A DNA stretch of 64,000 nt from Scolecobasidium constrictum UM 578. Its lineage: Eukaryota; Ascomycota; Dothideomycetes; Venturiales; Sympoventuriaceae. The notes under the pieces were generated by a model that was not told the origin of the DNA, made no database searches, and saw only the letters and a program-made list of their open reading frames with translations. The stretch covers positions 19,372-83,371 of the forward strand of contig AZYM01000082.1 of NCBI GenBank assembly GCA_000611715.1, read 5' to 3'. This document shows positions 33,576 to 46,398 of this stretch, piece by piece. The position numbers and the translations under genes were made by a program. The first letter of the stretch is position 1, and each line of letters begins with the position of its first letter.

Positions 33576-35218
33576 TCACAGCATCAACTCCAACGGATTC
33601 TCCACCGCCCTCTTCAACTCCCTCATAAACTCCGCTCCCACCGCCCCATCAACAACCTTATGATCAAAGCTCGCCTGCAACGTAATCACCTCATCCACCT
33701 CAACCCCCACGCTGCCATCCTCACCCTCCACGGGCACCGCAACCTTCTTCGTGGTGCCCACAGCCAGGATCGCGGCTTGCGGCGGGTTGATGACGGCGGT
33801 GAAGGAGGACACGGCATCGTTCATGCCCATGTTGCTGATGGTGAAGGTGCCGCCTTGGTACTCCTCGGGCTTTAGTTTGCCGTCGCGCGCGCGCTTGCCG
33901 AGGTCCTTGATTGAAGCGGAGATGGAGGAGAGGCCTAGGGCACCCACGTTCTTAACGATAGGCGTCATAAGCCCGACGGGCGTGGCGACCGCGATGGAGA
34001 TATCCGCTACGCTGTGGCGGCGGATGACCACCTTGCCCTTCTCCTCGATCCAGGCGCTGTTCACGGCGGGGACTTTAGCGAGGGCGACGGCGCACGCCTT
34101 GACCAGGAAGTCGTTGACGGAGAGCTTGTACTTGCCGTCGGCGGCGGCGTTGAGCGCGGCGCGCAGCTTGAGCAGTTTGGAGACGGAGACAGTGCTGGAC
34201 ACGAAGTAGTGCGGGTTATCGTTCATGCTCTGCTGCAGGCGCTTCGCGATCGTCTTGCGCATGCTCGTGGGCTCCTCGTCGACGTAGGTCTGTGCTGCTG
34301 GGGCTGCTGCGGCGGCGGATGCTGGGGACGCGGCTGGGGAGGTTGCGGCCGCTGCGGACTTGGGGGGCGACTTGCGGAAGCGGTCGAGGGAGGTTTCGAG
34401 GCGGGCGCCCGTGGAGTCGGACTCGGCGGCTTCGGAGGGCGAGGGCGAGGAGGCCTTCTTCTCTGATTCCTTGGGGGAGGGTTTGTCTGATGGAGGTGGG
34501 TCGGAGGAGTCGGTTGATTCTTCCTTGGGCTTGTCCTGTGGGGGTGCTTTGTCGCCGCCGGCGTCTTCGACGGAGAAGGACTCGAATGCGGACACGTCCT
34601 CGCCTTCTTCGACCATGACTGCGATGGGCTGTGATTTATTCTTAGTCTCGTACCAACATCGTCGGAAGGATGTGTGTAATGACATACGCTGCCCACTGCG
34701 ACGTCCTTCTCGCCCGAGTCCTTGAGAATTTTGGCCAGCGTGCCCTCCTCTTGGAACTCAAAGTCCATCTGCGCCTTGTCCGTCTCGATCTCGACGAGCA
34801 CGTCACCCGGTGCGAGGGCGTCGCCTGCTTTCTTCTGCCATGTGCCGATGTTGCCTGAGGTCCTGCATCGCATCTCATCAGTACCGCATCTCCATTGTCT
34901 ATATCAGAGGTGGTGGGAGTTTACATGGTTGGCGAAAGCGCAGGCATTGAGATGACCGTGTGAGGGGGATATGCTGTTTGACACGTCCATTAGCTTCACA
35001 TTCAATACGATGACAGACTGCAAGCATGCAACTCACATTTGGAGGCATAGTATCGCGCCAATGCCGACAGGCACGGTCGTGATCTGTGAAGAGCTTCAGT
35101 AAGCAAAAGTGCACCATCTTCTCAATTCATCTTCCACATACGCAACGCCATTACTGACGCGGGTGGCACATCTCGAGGCGGTCCACAGCGGTATTCTCGC
35201 CCTCGATAGGGTGGCCAT
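33576..35218 (-). CDS. LAT1: Pyruvate dehydrogenase E2, dihydrolipoamide acetyltransferase (Lat1)
   Basis: Five exons (35218-35142, 35083-35037, 34973-34925, 34862-34688, 34628-33576) give 466 residues. The first residues (MATLSRARIPLWTASRCATR) form a mitochondrial targeting peptide. Splicing yields LARYYASKSYPPHTVISMPA, LSPTMTSGNIGTW and VAVGSPIAVMVEEG, i.e. one complete lipoyl domain with the lipoylated Lys in EIETDKAQM. A long acidic Ser/Pro/Lys linker follows. The C-terminal acetyltransferase domain starts at TSMRKTIAKRLQQS and carries the catalytic DHKVVDG (His439, Asp443; DHRVVDG in most homologues). The peripheral-subunit-binding domain normally found after GxRLxxSLDR is not visible; a Pro/Ala-rich stretch stands in its place. 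It transfers acetyl groups to CoA in the mitochondrial PDH complex. It is divergent from SEC7. Confidence 0.93.
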
Positions 35219-35993
35219 TGTTCGTGGTTGAAGGGAGAGGCAGAGAGAGGTGGTGGTTGAATCGGAGACGGAGGAAGTGAGTGAGAGCTGCGAGAAAAGA
35301 TGTATGCAAGATGCGGAGCTCCCGTCTCCTAGTTAGTCCAACAGAAGATGCAACTTGATCAATTGGCGCTCTCTCTTCAATGCAAAGATGCAATGCAGAT
35401 GCAAATGAATGTCTTCTTGAGCACGACTTGCAAAGACAGAGTGAAGCAGTAAACTAATTAATTATTCTCTCGCGCTCACCCAACAGTCGTTCGTGCGTCG
35501 GAGCTGTTGGGAGCAACGGGCATGCTGTTTTTGGACCGGGCACTTGTTGATCTAACTAAGCAAGAGATCCACTTTCCCGCCAATCACCGCTCATCCCTGG
35601 TGCTGCTCCCGCCGCGCCTTCCCTCTCTCCCTCTCTCTCCTGGGCGGGCTGTTAAATGCACCCTGATCTGCGCGACAGGTGGCACCCCTACCAAGAGGCA
35701 TGCATGTGGCTAACGTAACGTGGCTGATCTAGGGTTCAAGAAAGTAAACTGCGAAGAAGTGCAGTGGAGTGGAAGCTTGCGTTCAGACATTGAGATATCT
35801 CACTATACGATCCAATACACTAGAGTGGCTGCGCGTAAGTTGCAGGCTCTAAATCCCGGAATACACGAAGACACCGCGCAGACTGGCATCCTCACGAGCC
35901 GAATATGCTCTCCTAAAGTGAGCGCATGCTTCGAATACCACCTCGAGCACCACGGAGGACGACCAGCGGAGCAGCGGTTGGCTGAACACCAGC
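35219..35993. promoter_or_regulatory. Divergent promoter region LAT1 / SEC7
   Basis: 775 bp between two minus/plus start codons. It holds both promoters and 5' UTRs; small ORFs here have no domain. A pyrimidine-rich CCCTCTCTCC tract lies near 35622-35640. Confidence 0.5.
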
Positions 35994-38900
35994 ATGGCGG
36001 ACGAACACTCGCAAACCAACACGCCTCGTATAGAGATCGAGGAGCCCCAATATGAAGTCGTCGATCTCTCCAGCTCAGATGCGCCGCCGCCATCGTCAAG
36101 CGGAGACGTGCGGCAAGCTCCAGATTCAGAGCGAGCCTCCAGCAGGCCACCCAATATACGCACGACCACGCCCGGTCGGGAAGAGAGGGGAGACCAGGGC
36201 GAGATGCTGCCTACTCCTGCCATACAGATAGAACCTTCGGAGCCTACACCGGCGAACACGGACATGTCGTCGCCGCAGCGCTCGCCCTTCGCCATGGATG
36301 AGAACAGACCTGGTGCCGCAGCAGTACCGCAGCGCACGCGAACAGACTCCACCTCAACGACCGCAACGGCAGCGACAAGAGGAGGAGGCGCGGGTGCGAC
36401 GCGGAGCTCCCTGGTCTTCGTGATCAAGTCTCTCGAGAGCATCGCCGAAGCCAAGGAAGCGCGCAAGAACAAGAAGCTGCAGGATTCGCTGCAAAGAGCT
36501 CTCTCGGCTATCAAATCCGACAGCGACCCGTCGCACTTGTCGCCTGAGGTCCTGTTCGAACCGCTGCAGCTGGCTTCGGAGTTGCAGACCGTCGCTGTGG
36601 TTACTACGGCGCTCGACTGTATCGGCAAGCTGATCAGCTACTCGTACTTTTCTGTGCCGTCATCTGCCTCGGAGACACCTTCAGACGCACCGCCGCTTAT
36701 CGAACGGGCTATCGATACGATATGCGATTGCTTCCAGAGCGAGGCTACGCCGAATGAGACGCAAGTGCAGATTGTGAAGTCCCTCCTTGCGGCGATCTTG
36801 AATGACAAGATTGTGGTGCACGGCGCGGGCTTGCTCAAAGCCGTCAGACTCACGTACAACATATTCCTGCTGAGTAAGAACACGAGTAATCAGATGTTGG
36901 CGCAGACGGCGCTGACGCAGATGCTGGATACTGTGTTTGAGCGAGTGAAGGGACGGCTAGCTGTCAAGGAGGCGAGAAGTCATTCATCTAAAACGAGCTT
37001 GGGCAAGGAAGGCGGAGAAGAGGACGAGGAGGACGACGAGAATGCAGAGGTGGAGACACCAGCTACTGAGGGCTCGACAGTCAATGGGAATGCTCATGAA
37101 GACGAGTCATCCGAGAGTGCCTCAACGGCACCGAGCGATCTACCCGTCGAAAAAAGAGACGCACCAAAGATGACGCTGCAATCCTTCGAGAATCGCAAGT
37201 CCTTCGACGACGCCAAAATCACAGACACCGCACCCACACTCGTCACCCAAGTCAAAGCCTCCAGCCGCTCCAAACGCACCACCTCCGCCGAAACCCAAAC
37301 GACCCCTGAACAAGCCGAAGACGAAGAAGACGAAATCTTCATGAAAGACGCCTACCTCGTCTTCCGCGCCATGTGCCGTCTCAGCACCAAATCCCTGACC
37401 GTGGACCACGTCCTCGACGTCAAATCGCAAGGCATGCGCTCCAAACTGCTCTCCCTCTACATCATCCACTCCCTCATCGCCAACCACACCGTCGTCTTCA
37501 CCTCCCCCCTCGCCACCATCCGCAGCAGCAACGACGAGCCCAACCCCTTTGTCCAGGCCGTCAAGCAGTACCTCTGCCTCAGCCTGTCGCGCAACGGGCC
37601 CAGCTCCTCCAAACACGTCTTCGAGGTCTCGCTCGAGATCTTCTGGCTCATGCTCAAGCACCTCCGCGTCAGCCTGAAGAAGGAAATCGAGGTCTTCCTC
37701 AAGGAAATCTACTTTGCCATCCTGGAGAAGCGCGCGGCGCCGGCGTGGCAGAAACAGCTTATCTTGGGGATGCTGGGGCGGCTGGCGGCGGACCCGAGGG
37801 CGCTCGTCGAAGTCTATCTGAACTACGATTGTGATCGTACGGCGCTGGATAATATGTTTGAGAAGATGATGCAGCATTTGAGTGCGCTGTCGACGGTGCC
37901 GCTCAAGATTACGGGGGTGCAGCAGCATGCGTTTCAGGAGCATCAGAATCGCGTTGCTGAGGCGCCGACGCCGGATCTGCATAGTCGCGTGTTGAGGAAC
38001 TTGTCTACGGCGGCGATGAGTGGGAGTGCGGCTGGTGATGTGGAAGATAAAGATTTTCCGGCCGAGTATGCGATGAAGTACGAGGCGTTGGAGGCGATGG
38101 TGGAAGTGCTAAGGAGCATGGTTGATTGGAGCGCGCAGGGCGTTGCGGGGGTTGCATTAGGGCAGCTGGATGGGAATGATGCGGCGAGCAGTAGGAGGAG
38201 CACGGATGCGAATTCGCGCGAGTCGCTGGATCATCGTGAGCCCTCAATTTCGATCGCCAGTCCGAGAATTGGCAGTGACAGTCCGAGCGGGATGGCGACA
38301 CCAATGGCGGAAGACGATCCCATGCAGCTGGACCGCGAGAAGCAGCAGAAGACCGCCCTCGCAAATGCAGTCCGACAATTCAACTTCAAGCCCAAGCGCG
38401 GCCTCCTCCAACTGCTCAAGCACGGCTTCATCCCCTCGGACTCGCCCCAAGACATCGCCCGCTTCCTCCTGACTACCGACTCCATCAACAAAGCGACGCT
38501 GGGCGAATTCCTGGGTGAAGGCGACCCCGAGCACGTCGCCATCATGCACGCCTTCGTCGACCAAATGGAGTTCCGCCAAACCCGCTTCGTAGACGCCCTC
38601 CGCCGCTTCCTGCAGTCCTTCCGCCTGCCGGGCGAAGCACAGAAAATCGACCGCTTCATGCTCAAGTTCGCCGAGCGCTATATCGCGGGGAACCCGAAGG
38701 CGTTTGCGAATGCGGATACGGCGTATGTGCTCGCGTACTCGGTGATTATGCTGAACACGGACCAGCACTCGTCGAATGTGAAGAACCGCATGGATCCCGC
38801 GGCGTTCATCAAGAATAATCGCGGGATCAATGATAATGCGGATTTACCCGATGAGTATCTGACGGGTATATTCAACGAGATACGCAGTAACGAGATTGTG

Positions 38901-41900
38901 CTGGACACGGAGCGCGAGACGGCTGCGAATCTGGGGCAGCTTGTGCAGCCGGCGCAGACGGCGGGGCTCGTGGGCACGATTGGGAATGTGGTCGCGAATG
39001 CGGGCCGCGATCTGCGCAAGGAGGAATTCGCGCAGACGGAGCAGTTCGCCACGCGCACGGAGGCGCTGTACAAAGCGCTTGTGCGCGCTCAACGGCGCGG
39101 CGGCGCACGCGGCGGCAGCGAAGTCGTCAGCCGCTTCATCCCCGCAACCTCCTTCAAGCACGTGGGCCCCATGTTCCAAGTCTCATGGATGGCGTTCCTG
39201 CCTGCTCTCGCGGGCGCCGCGCAGGAAACAGACAATCTTGCCATGGTGCAACTCTGCATGGAAGGCATGAAACTCGCGATCCGCATAGCGTGTCTCTTCG
39301 ACCTGGAGGACCCGCGGCAGGCGTTCGTGCAGAAACTCGCCAATAGCACGAAGCTGTATAATGTGGCGGAGATGCGGGTCAAGGAGCTGGAGGCGCTGAA
39401 GGCGCTGCTGGAGGTTGCGCTTGTGGAAGGGGATAGATTGAAGGAGGCGTGGCGGGATGTGCTCACGTGCGTGAGCCAGCTGGATCGGTTCCAGCTCATT
39501 TCCACGGGCGTGGACGAGGGGGCCGTGCCCGATGTGCTGCGCGTGCAAGGCCGCTCGTCCACATCCTCCTCCTCCGCGTCCCGGAGAAGCAACCTCAACG
39601 TGCCCAAGCAACATCGTCCCCGCCAGCAAAGCGGGAACATAAATTACCGCGCGGATATAGCTGAGGAGAGCCGCTCCGCGGATATTGTGAGGAGCGTGGA
39701 CCGCATCTTCACGAACACGGAGCGCATGTCCGGCGAGGGGATCCTGCATTTCGTGCGCGCCCTCACGCAGGTCTCCTGGCAGGAAATCCAGAGCAGCGGC
39801 AACAGCGACTCCCCACGCACGTACTCCCTCCAAAAAATCGTCGAAGTATCGGGTTATAACCTCACGCGCGTACGCTTCGAATGGGCCTCCATCTGGTCCG
39901 TTCTCGGCTCGCATTTCTCTCAGGTCGGCTGCCACACCAACACCGCCGTCGTGTTTTTCGCATTGGACTCGCTAAGGCAATTGAGCATGAAGTTCCTCGA
40001 GATTGAGGAGTTGCCCGGGTTTAAATTCCAAAAGGACTTTTTGAAGCCGTTTGAGCATGTTATTGGGAATAGCGCGGTGGTGCCGGTCAAGGATATGGCG
40101 CTGAGGTGTCTGATACAGATGATTCAGGCGAGGGGGGAGAGGATTAGGAGTGGCTGGAGGACGATGTTTGGGGTGTTTACTGTGGCGGCTAGGGAACCTT
40201 ATGGTATGTTCTTCCCTTTTCTTCCTGCGTGGTGTATGCTGATGGATCTGGATGAATTCAGAGGGCATAGTAAACCTAGCCTACGACAACGTGACCAAAA
40301 TCTACAACGACTACTTCGGCGTCGTCATCACGCAGGGCGCCTTCGCCGACCTCATCGTCTGCCTCACCCAGTTCTCGAAGAACCAGAAGTTCCAGCGCAA
40401 GTCGCTGCAGGCGATTGAGATGCTCAAGGCCACGGTGCCGAAGATGCTGAAGACGCCGGAGTGCCCGCTGAGTTTCACTAGAGCGAACGGCAAGGGGAAG
40501 GGGAAGTCGATGGTGCCGGAGGAGACACCGGCCCAGGCGCTGACGCAGCAGACGCAGGAGGAGCAGTTTTGGTTCCCGGTGTTGTTTGCGTTTCATGATG
40601 TGCTGATGACGGGGGATGATTTGGAGGTGCGGTCGAGGTGAGTTTTGCATGCTCTGTTCCACGTGTGAGATGAGATGAGATGTGCTAATGAGATGAACAG
40701 GGCGCTGAACTACCTCTTCGAGACGCTGATGAGGTATGGCGGCGACTTCCCGCTCGATTTCTGGGACACACTGTGGCGACAACTACTCTACCCCATTTTC
40801 ATGGTGCTGCGCTCCAAATCGGAGATGTCCAAGTTCGCAACGAACGAAGATCTCTCCATCTGGCTCTCGTCGACTATGATCGAGGCATTGCGCAAGATGA
40901 TAGCGCTCTTCACGCATTTCTTCGAGTCGCTCGAGTACATGCTCGATCGCTTCCTGGAACTGCTCATCCTGTGCATTTGCCAGGAGAACGAGACGCTGGC
41001 CCGGATCGGGAGTAACAGCTTGCAGCAGCTGATTTTGGAGAATGTGAAGAAGTTCTCGCCGGAGCATTGGGAGAAGATCACGAGTGCGTTTGCGGAGTTG
41101 TTTCATCGTACGGAGGCGACGGCATTGTTCTCGGCGGCGACGTCTGGTGCGTATGCGAAGACGCCGACGAATGGGTATTATGAGCCGCCGAGGAGCCCGC
41201 CTGCTTCGTCGGAAACGGCGAGTATCTCTGATCTGCCGCTGGACACGCCACCTCAAGAGGCGGATCAGCACAGCGACAATGCTCTAGGCATAAATGGCAT
41301 CGCCAACTCGCAGGCCGCCGCCCGTGTATCACCAGATCCAGACTCACCGACTACACCACGCGCACTTCCCCCACCTCACCAGCAGCGTGACCTCGAGAAC
41401 TTCCACGCCGACGCCGCACCCGAAACACCCGTAGTCGTCACAGCAGCCCGCCGCCGCTTCTTCAACCAGATCATCACAAAGTGCGTGCTCACACTCCTGA
41501 TGATCGAGACGGTCAACGAGCTCTTCACAAACGACACGGTGTACGACCGCATCCCCTCGTCCGAGCTCCTGCGCCTCATGGCTCTCCTCAAGAAATCATA
41601 CCACTTCGCGAAGAGATTCAACAACGACCGCGACCTGCGCACGAGACTCTTCAAGGAGGGCTTCATGAAGCAGCCGCCCAACCTGCTGAAGCAGGAGAGC
41701 GGCGCCGCGAGCGTCTACGTCTCCATCCTGTTCCGCATGTTCCTAGACACATCGCCCACGCGCCTCGCCAGCCGCGAAGCCACGGAACAGGCCCTCGTGC
41801 CCTTATGCGCAGACATAATCTCCAGCTACATCGACCTCGACGAGCTAACCCAGCAACGCAATATCGCTACCTGGCGGCCCGTCGTCGTAGAAGTACTCGA

Positions 41901-42180
41901 GGGCTACGGCGGCTTCCCAGACACGGAGTTTGAGAGCCATGTGGGCACGTTTGCGCCGCTGGTTGTCGGGTTGATGGGGCGGGAGATGGGGCCGGATCTG
42001 CAGAGGGGCGTGCAGGCTGTTGTGGGGAGGATCTTTGAGACGAAGTTGGGTGTTGATGTGGGGGTTGTGCCGGTGGTTGGGGGAAGGGGGCTGCAGACGC
42101 CGGCGAGCGAGAGGGGGAGTAGTTATTTTGGGGGTGAGAGGAGTCGGAGGGGGAGTAAGGCTTCGAGTCGATTTGGTTGA
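35994..42180 (+). CDS. SEC7: ARF guanine-nucleotide exchange factor Sec7
   Basis: Three exons (35994-40203, 40262-40637, 40701-42180) give 2021 residues, close to yeast Sec7 (about 2009). It activates ARF GTPases at the trans-Golgi and drives vesicle budding. After a Ser/Pro-rich start come the DCB region (SSLVFVIKSLESIAEAKEA onward), an acidic linker, the HUS box with NYDCD (about residue 610) and the Sec7 domain (about residues 785-970). The Sec7 domain has motif 1 LGEFLGEGDPEH with the glutamic finger near residue 842, and motif 2 YSVIMLNTDQHSSNVKNRM. The HDS repeats follow (EILHFVRALTQVSW-type helices, FEHVIGNSAVVPVKDMALRC). Junctions PYE-GIVNLAYDNV and VRSR-ALNYLFE confirm both introns (58 and 63 nt). 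The C-terminus is Gly/Ser-rich. Confidence 0.96.
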
Positions 42181-43015
42181 GGAGGGGCAGGAATGACATG
42201 ATTAGATTTTGGAAGATGTTTGTGTTGGCGTTCTTGGGAAGAGCTCGCGCATAGCGGAATAGTGATGCTGCGGCTGGGCAAAAGGACACTGTAGAGTATC
42301 ACCATGTATCTGTGTCCACTTAGCATAGCGTCATCTGAACTTGAATTCTGCCACTTCATTGCTTCACGTTATTGTCATAGAGAATGGTTGCATTATTGTA
42401 TCTTTGATCATGCTTGTACAGCTTCCCATGCCATCGAAGAAATTGTGGAGCCAGTGGACTATGTGGGTATCGTGCCTGGAAAATGCAACCTCAAACTCCT
42501 TCCATACAATTTTCACGTACAATGTCTCACACATCGCTTGCTTCCCATGGACCAAATGATGATGATGCTCTAGTGGTAGTTCTGTCGACTCTGCTTCGGT
42601 GTCACTTTTGTGGTAGTGTGAGTGGGGATTCTGGCAGGTGCTGATGCTTTTTCTGCTGCAGGTCGTCATGGACCAAGCAATGCTGCTGTTGCAACACACT
42701 TTTCCGTGTTGTGCAATCCGTGAGGCTTGATGTGATGGTGCTTTTTGATATTCGTCGTGCCTGTCGCTCGTGCCTGTCGTGTGGTGGTGATGCAGTTTCA
42801 GAGCCAAAGTGGATAAGAAATACTCGATCATCCCACATCAGCATCAACCGCCTGATATATCATAAAGCCCGCAGATCCCGAGATGCTTCGTCTCATCACT
42901 GGAGGGTATAAAGATGCAGCTATGCATCACCTGCATGCTTTCGATCGGATGCATGTTTCGATCCTGTGTGTCGTCAGCAATCACCACCACCAAGCAGGAA
43001 CCTTCGAACACACCT
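42181..43015. other. Intergenic, between two convergent gene ends
   Basis: No gene supported. It contains TATAAAG at 42907-42913 followed by a palindromic GATGCAGCTATGCATC stretch and GATGATGATG near 42557, reminiscent of the array motifs but without the CCAAGCTCTT box. Confidence 0.4.
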
Positions 43016-44014
43016 TCACTCTCTGGGTGGTCGCATGATCTCAATCTTGGGCCAAAGCTCTGCGCACTCCTTCGCTGTGTACGCGCGACCAGTCTTGTCG
43101 CGCATGTTTTCCGCAACCGCGGGCCAGAAACCATGCCATGCCTCAACAAAAGAATCGATCAGCATGATCTGAGCAGTCTCGCTCATCTGGATGAGAGGTG
43201 GGACTGGCTTCGGACGCGTCTTCTTCTCGTTCTTCAGATGCATGTAGTCTTTGGTGTTCAATTCCTCGCCGGTCATCGCAGCAATCTTTGGTCCGTTGCG
43301 GACGAAGCGACCGTAGACTGCGGCTGAAGTCCAATCCCGACTGTGGCCGCTCTCCTCCCGGGCATCATTCAGCTCGTCCGCGATCAGCTGCCAGGAATAG
43401 GACTCCTTGATACGCAGGCGCAGGATCTCGTGATTCTCTGGATCTTGCTCCACTGGTCGGCGACCCGCTGGCTTTGGCACGAATTGTGGCACGCTATCGG
43501 CTTTCAGCTCGCCCTTCAATGTCTTCGCCTTCGTGGAGCCACCTTTGAACGTGGCGATGACGTCCATGGGCGTGGTGGTAGTAGATCCCGTGCTCTTGAT
43601 GCTGGCCGCTCGTGGAGAAGTGGTAGCGGAAGTGCGGCGAGCCTTTGCGGCATTGGCAGGCACCTTGATCTTGCTCCTGGAGCGTGGCTTTGGTGGTGGT
43701 GGAGCAGCTTCCTCGTCTTCTTCGCCAGATGCGTCCTCGTTCTCTGCGTCGATGATCTCGTAGTCGGAGCCTTCCTCGAACGGTGTGCTGCGCTTGCGAG
43801 CTGGTCGAGTCGGCATTGTGACAAGAGCTTGGGCTGCAACGGCAGATGGGCTGTAGAACTCATTAAGTGCACCATTCTGTGCTTGAGGTGAGAAAGGCAA
43901 AGGTTGCATGGCAGGTGGCTGGGGTCTGTACATTCCCATGTCAGTGCCGTCTTGGAGTTGCTGGTCCATCGTATATGGGAATGGGGGCAGGCCGGTTGGG
44001 AATTGATAGTTCAT
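43016..44014 (-). CDS. Putative nuclear DNA-binding protein (helix-turn-helix/SANT-like)
   Basis: Single exon, 332 residues from the ATG at 44014. The N-terminal third is Pro/Gln-rich. An acidic patch (EDASGEEDEEAA) and a basic stretch (KPRSRSKIKVPANAAKARR) that could be a nuclear localisation signal follow. The C-terminal third contains ILRLRIKESYSWQLIADELN, SRDWTSAAVYGRFVRNGPKI and a helical end with WPKIEIMRPPRE. This looks like the small helical DNA-binding domain found in many fungal hypothetical proteins that recalls Myb/SANT folds; the call rests on pattern only. Function and targets are unknown. An exact AAGAGCTTGG at 43823 lies inside the coding frame and is probably coincidental. 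Confidence 0.75.
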   Translation of the reverse strand: MNYQFPTGLPPFPYTMDQQLQDGTDMGMYRPQPPAMQPLPFSPQAQNGALNEFYSPSAVAAQALVTMPTRPARKRSTPFEEGSDYEIIDAENEDASGEEDEEAAPPPPKPRSRSKIKVPANAAKARRTSATTSPRAASIKSTGSTTTTPMDVIATFKGGSTKAKTLKGELKADSVPQFVPKPAGRRPVEQDPENHEILRLRIKESYSWQLIADELNDAREESGHSRDWTSAAVYGRFVRNGPKIAAMTGEELNTKDYMHLKNEKKTRPKPVPPLIQMSETAQIMLIDSFVEAWHGFWPAVAENMRDKTGRAYTAKECAELWPKIEIMRPPRE

Positions 44015-44943
44015 TGTCTGTATAGAAGGTCGATGGTGCTGGTGTGGATGATGATCGAGTGTATTGTTGTTGTTTGTGGTTGGTGTTGTTGATGCTGTTC
44101 ATGGTGACAGCGAGGGTCTTAAATAGCAACGAGCGGTAACGCCCGGAAGATCGACGCGTCTGACCGCCATTTCACGTGCACGCATCTCCGCAGCGGTCTC
44201 GACATTTTGGACGGGAAGCGACGACTATGGGTAGCTTCCAGCGGCAAGCTACGACCATGTAGCGAAGCAGAGTAGGGCTGAAGTAAACGAGGAAGGTGGT
44301 CAACGAGGAAAAGAGGATTCACTCACTTATTCGCCGGCGCCGCACTTGCTCCCATCATCTTTTGTCGAGTCGTCGATGGCGATGCGATCCGAGGCACGGA
44401 GAGATTGGGCGCCATCATCTGTCGAATTCTTTTGCGAAGTAAGTTGAGGTCCGAGAGAAGGTGGTTAGCGGAGATCCTGTGTGATCCAGTGCTCTACTTT
44501 CGGCAGCGGACGTTCGGTCGGGAATGGTTGACTTTAGTGGGCGGTAGCGGTCGGCTGCGCTGTCGATCAATTATTGGTGGTCAGCAACTTGTGAGGAGGA
44601 TGAAGAAATTGAGGTGGTGATGGTGAAGAGCTTTATCATTAAAAATGAAGTTCGCGGAGACCTGGAGGAAAGCGCGTTCCACCGGCTCATCGCGGTTACC
44701 CAAGCAAATGTGCGCCTGACACCATACAAGAAATCCCACGAAGCATTACTCCGGTAAGCCGCTCGCACTGGTCGCAATCCAACAGTGTGTGCTCGCTACT
44801 TTTGCATCATATTGACGATGATTGAAACATTCCCACTATGCTCTGCTACTTCCTGCTGGTCTAGTAGGAGCACAACGTGGTAGAAGCAATCATGGAAGTA
44901 GCGATCGCGATGCCACGTGCCGTCCACGTGGCAGCAAGATCAT
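44015..44943. other. Intergenic region
   Basis: Upstream region of the 43016-44014 gene and 3' flank of the small gene at 44944. No coding or RNA signal recognised. Confidence 0.45.
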
Positions 44944-45138
44944 CTACCTCGTTGACATGTAGGTATACATGGCTTCCCGATGTATCGCCTTGTCTGCCGC
45001 TTCTTTGTCCTTGTTCGTTGCACTTCGGTCCTTTGGAGCCTTATCCTTCTTAAACAGACTCCTGAGTGAACTCGAAGTGGATGTCGACTTCATGGATGAC
45101 GTCTCGGACTGCATGGCCTTCTCTGATGCGTAAGACAT
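44944..45138 (-). CDS. Small Ser/Lys-rich protein, 64 residues
   Basis: ATG at 45138 and a 64-residue product with a Ser/Thr-rich N-terminal half (SETSSMKSTSTSSSLRSLF), a basic KKDKAPKDRS segment and a helical end (KDKEAADKAIHREAMYTYMS). No membrane segment or signal peptide. I recall similar short fungal proteins with the same layout, but no function is known to me. Small size keeps the call moderate. Confidence 0.5.
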   Translation of the reverse strand: MSYASEKAMQSETSSMKSTSTSSSLRSLFKKDKAPKDRSATNKDKEAADKAIHREAMYTYMSTR

Positions 45139-46398
45139 GATGTGCTATTCTCAATCAGTCTCAAGATCTTGCTTCGAGTTCAACAGGACTGACTGTATCT
45201 GTGCAAGGCTGCGGAATGTTCATAAATCGAATACCGTGTCAATTGGTCGCTGAGAAAGATCTGGTCGTGTTCTGCTCACTTGGAGAGGGTGAGAATGCCT
45301 TCAGCTTGGTTTGATGAGCCATCTCAACTCAGGAGACACTCCCATCTTTATACACCTCAGGCTGAGTCTATCTATCACAGTCATCAGGCAGACATCGGCA
45401 TTGTACTGTTCTCATGCAAGAGCTTCGGAGTTCGAGCTAAAGCATGCGCGACGTCTTGAAGTCAGCCCCACCCTTACCTCAGCCACCATTATTAACCTAG
45501 CTAGACCCAATTCCGACTACGATCTTCGCTTGATTTAACCGCTTTGGATTCATCGCTTGAGCTTCCCACGCAACTGACTCACCTGCCCCTGGTTCTTCCT
45601 GGGACTGATCTCAACACCGGACGGCTGTACTCCGTATATGCTGCAGACCTGCGGTACCGGTGTGTATCTTGACATGCACAGGGCGGCAGCGTCGTATTTT
45701 GGACCACTGAGGATTCAGGAACCGACAGCCCATCTGCGGAGTTATCCTCAATCTAGCGATAGCGGGGTGTCGGATCCTTGATGCCGCCCTGTGGTGTACA
45801 TGTTGGCTGAACGCGACATGCTTCGATAGGTGCCTCCATGGCGATGCCATGAGCAATGGCGTTATGCCGACGTCCGATATTCAGGACTGCTGTTTGCAGT
45901 TCTATAGCAACGGGATCCGTTAGCCGAGCTGATTGAGGAGTCGTCATTCCTGCGTGTTCGTCCTTAGTATTGCACATGTCAGCCGGAGTTGATAGGCAGC
46001 AGAGTCATCGGTTCGAAGCACCCATAGTCATTTCGGGTTTGATCATGCATATTCTAAGCCTTTGGTTTCCACTCATATCAAGAGGCTTAGATGGATAAGT
46101 ACACTTGGCTGAAGCTTTTCCTTGAGCTCTTGCGGCCATTAATGTCTGTTCACAGGGACGATCGTTCAGAGACTGCTTCTAGTTAACATCTCATCTGCAC
46201 TCGATTTCTCGAAACAGGAAAAGAACTGAGCACAATAATAGTGGAACAAGCAACTTGTACTTCATTCATGCAAAGCCAGCGCCGGCCAACCTACTCGAAG
46301 AGGCATCGACGAACCAGAAGAAGAGAAATGTATCTTTACAAAGTTGTAGATCATGACAACCCGTCCGTATCACGGATCATTACTGAACCCAATCCCAT
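45139..46398. other. Intergenic region
   Basis: About 1.26 kb with short ORFs only. No repeat, tRNA or domain recognised. Confidence 0.45.

Noticed and set aside
37140..37982. 280-codon antisense frame inside SEC7
   Set aside because: It is the reverse shadow of the Sec7 coding sequence, caused by codon bias.
43823..43832. Exact AAGAGCTTGG copy of the array motif
   Set aside because: It lies inside the coding frame of the 43016-44014 gene with no TATA pair or palindrome in step; a single coding match is most likely chance.
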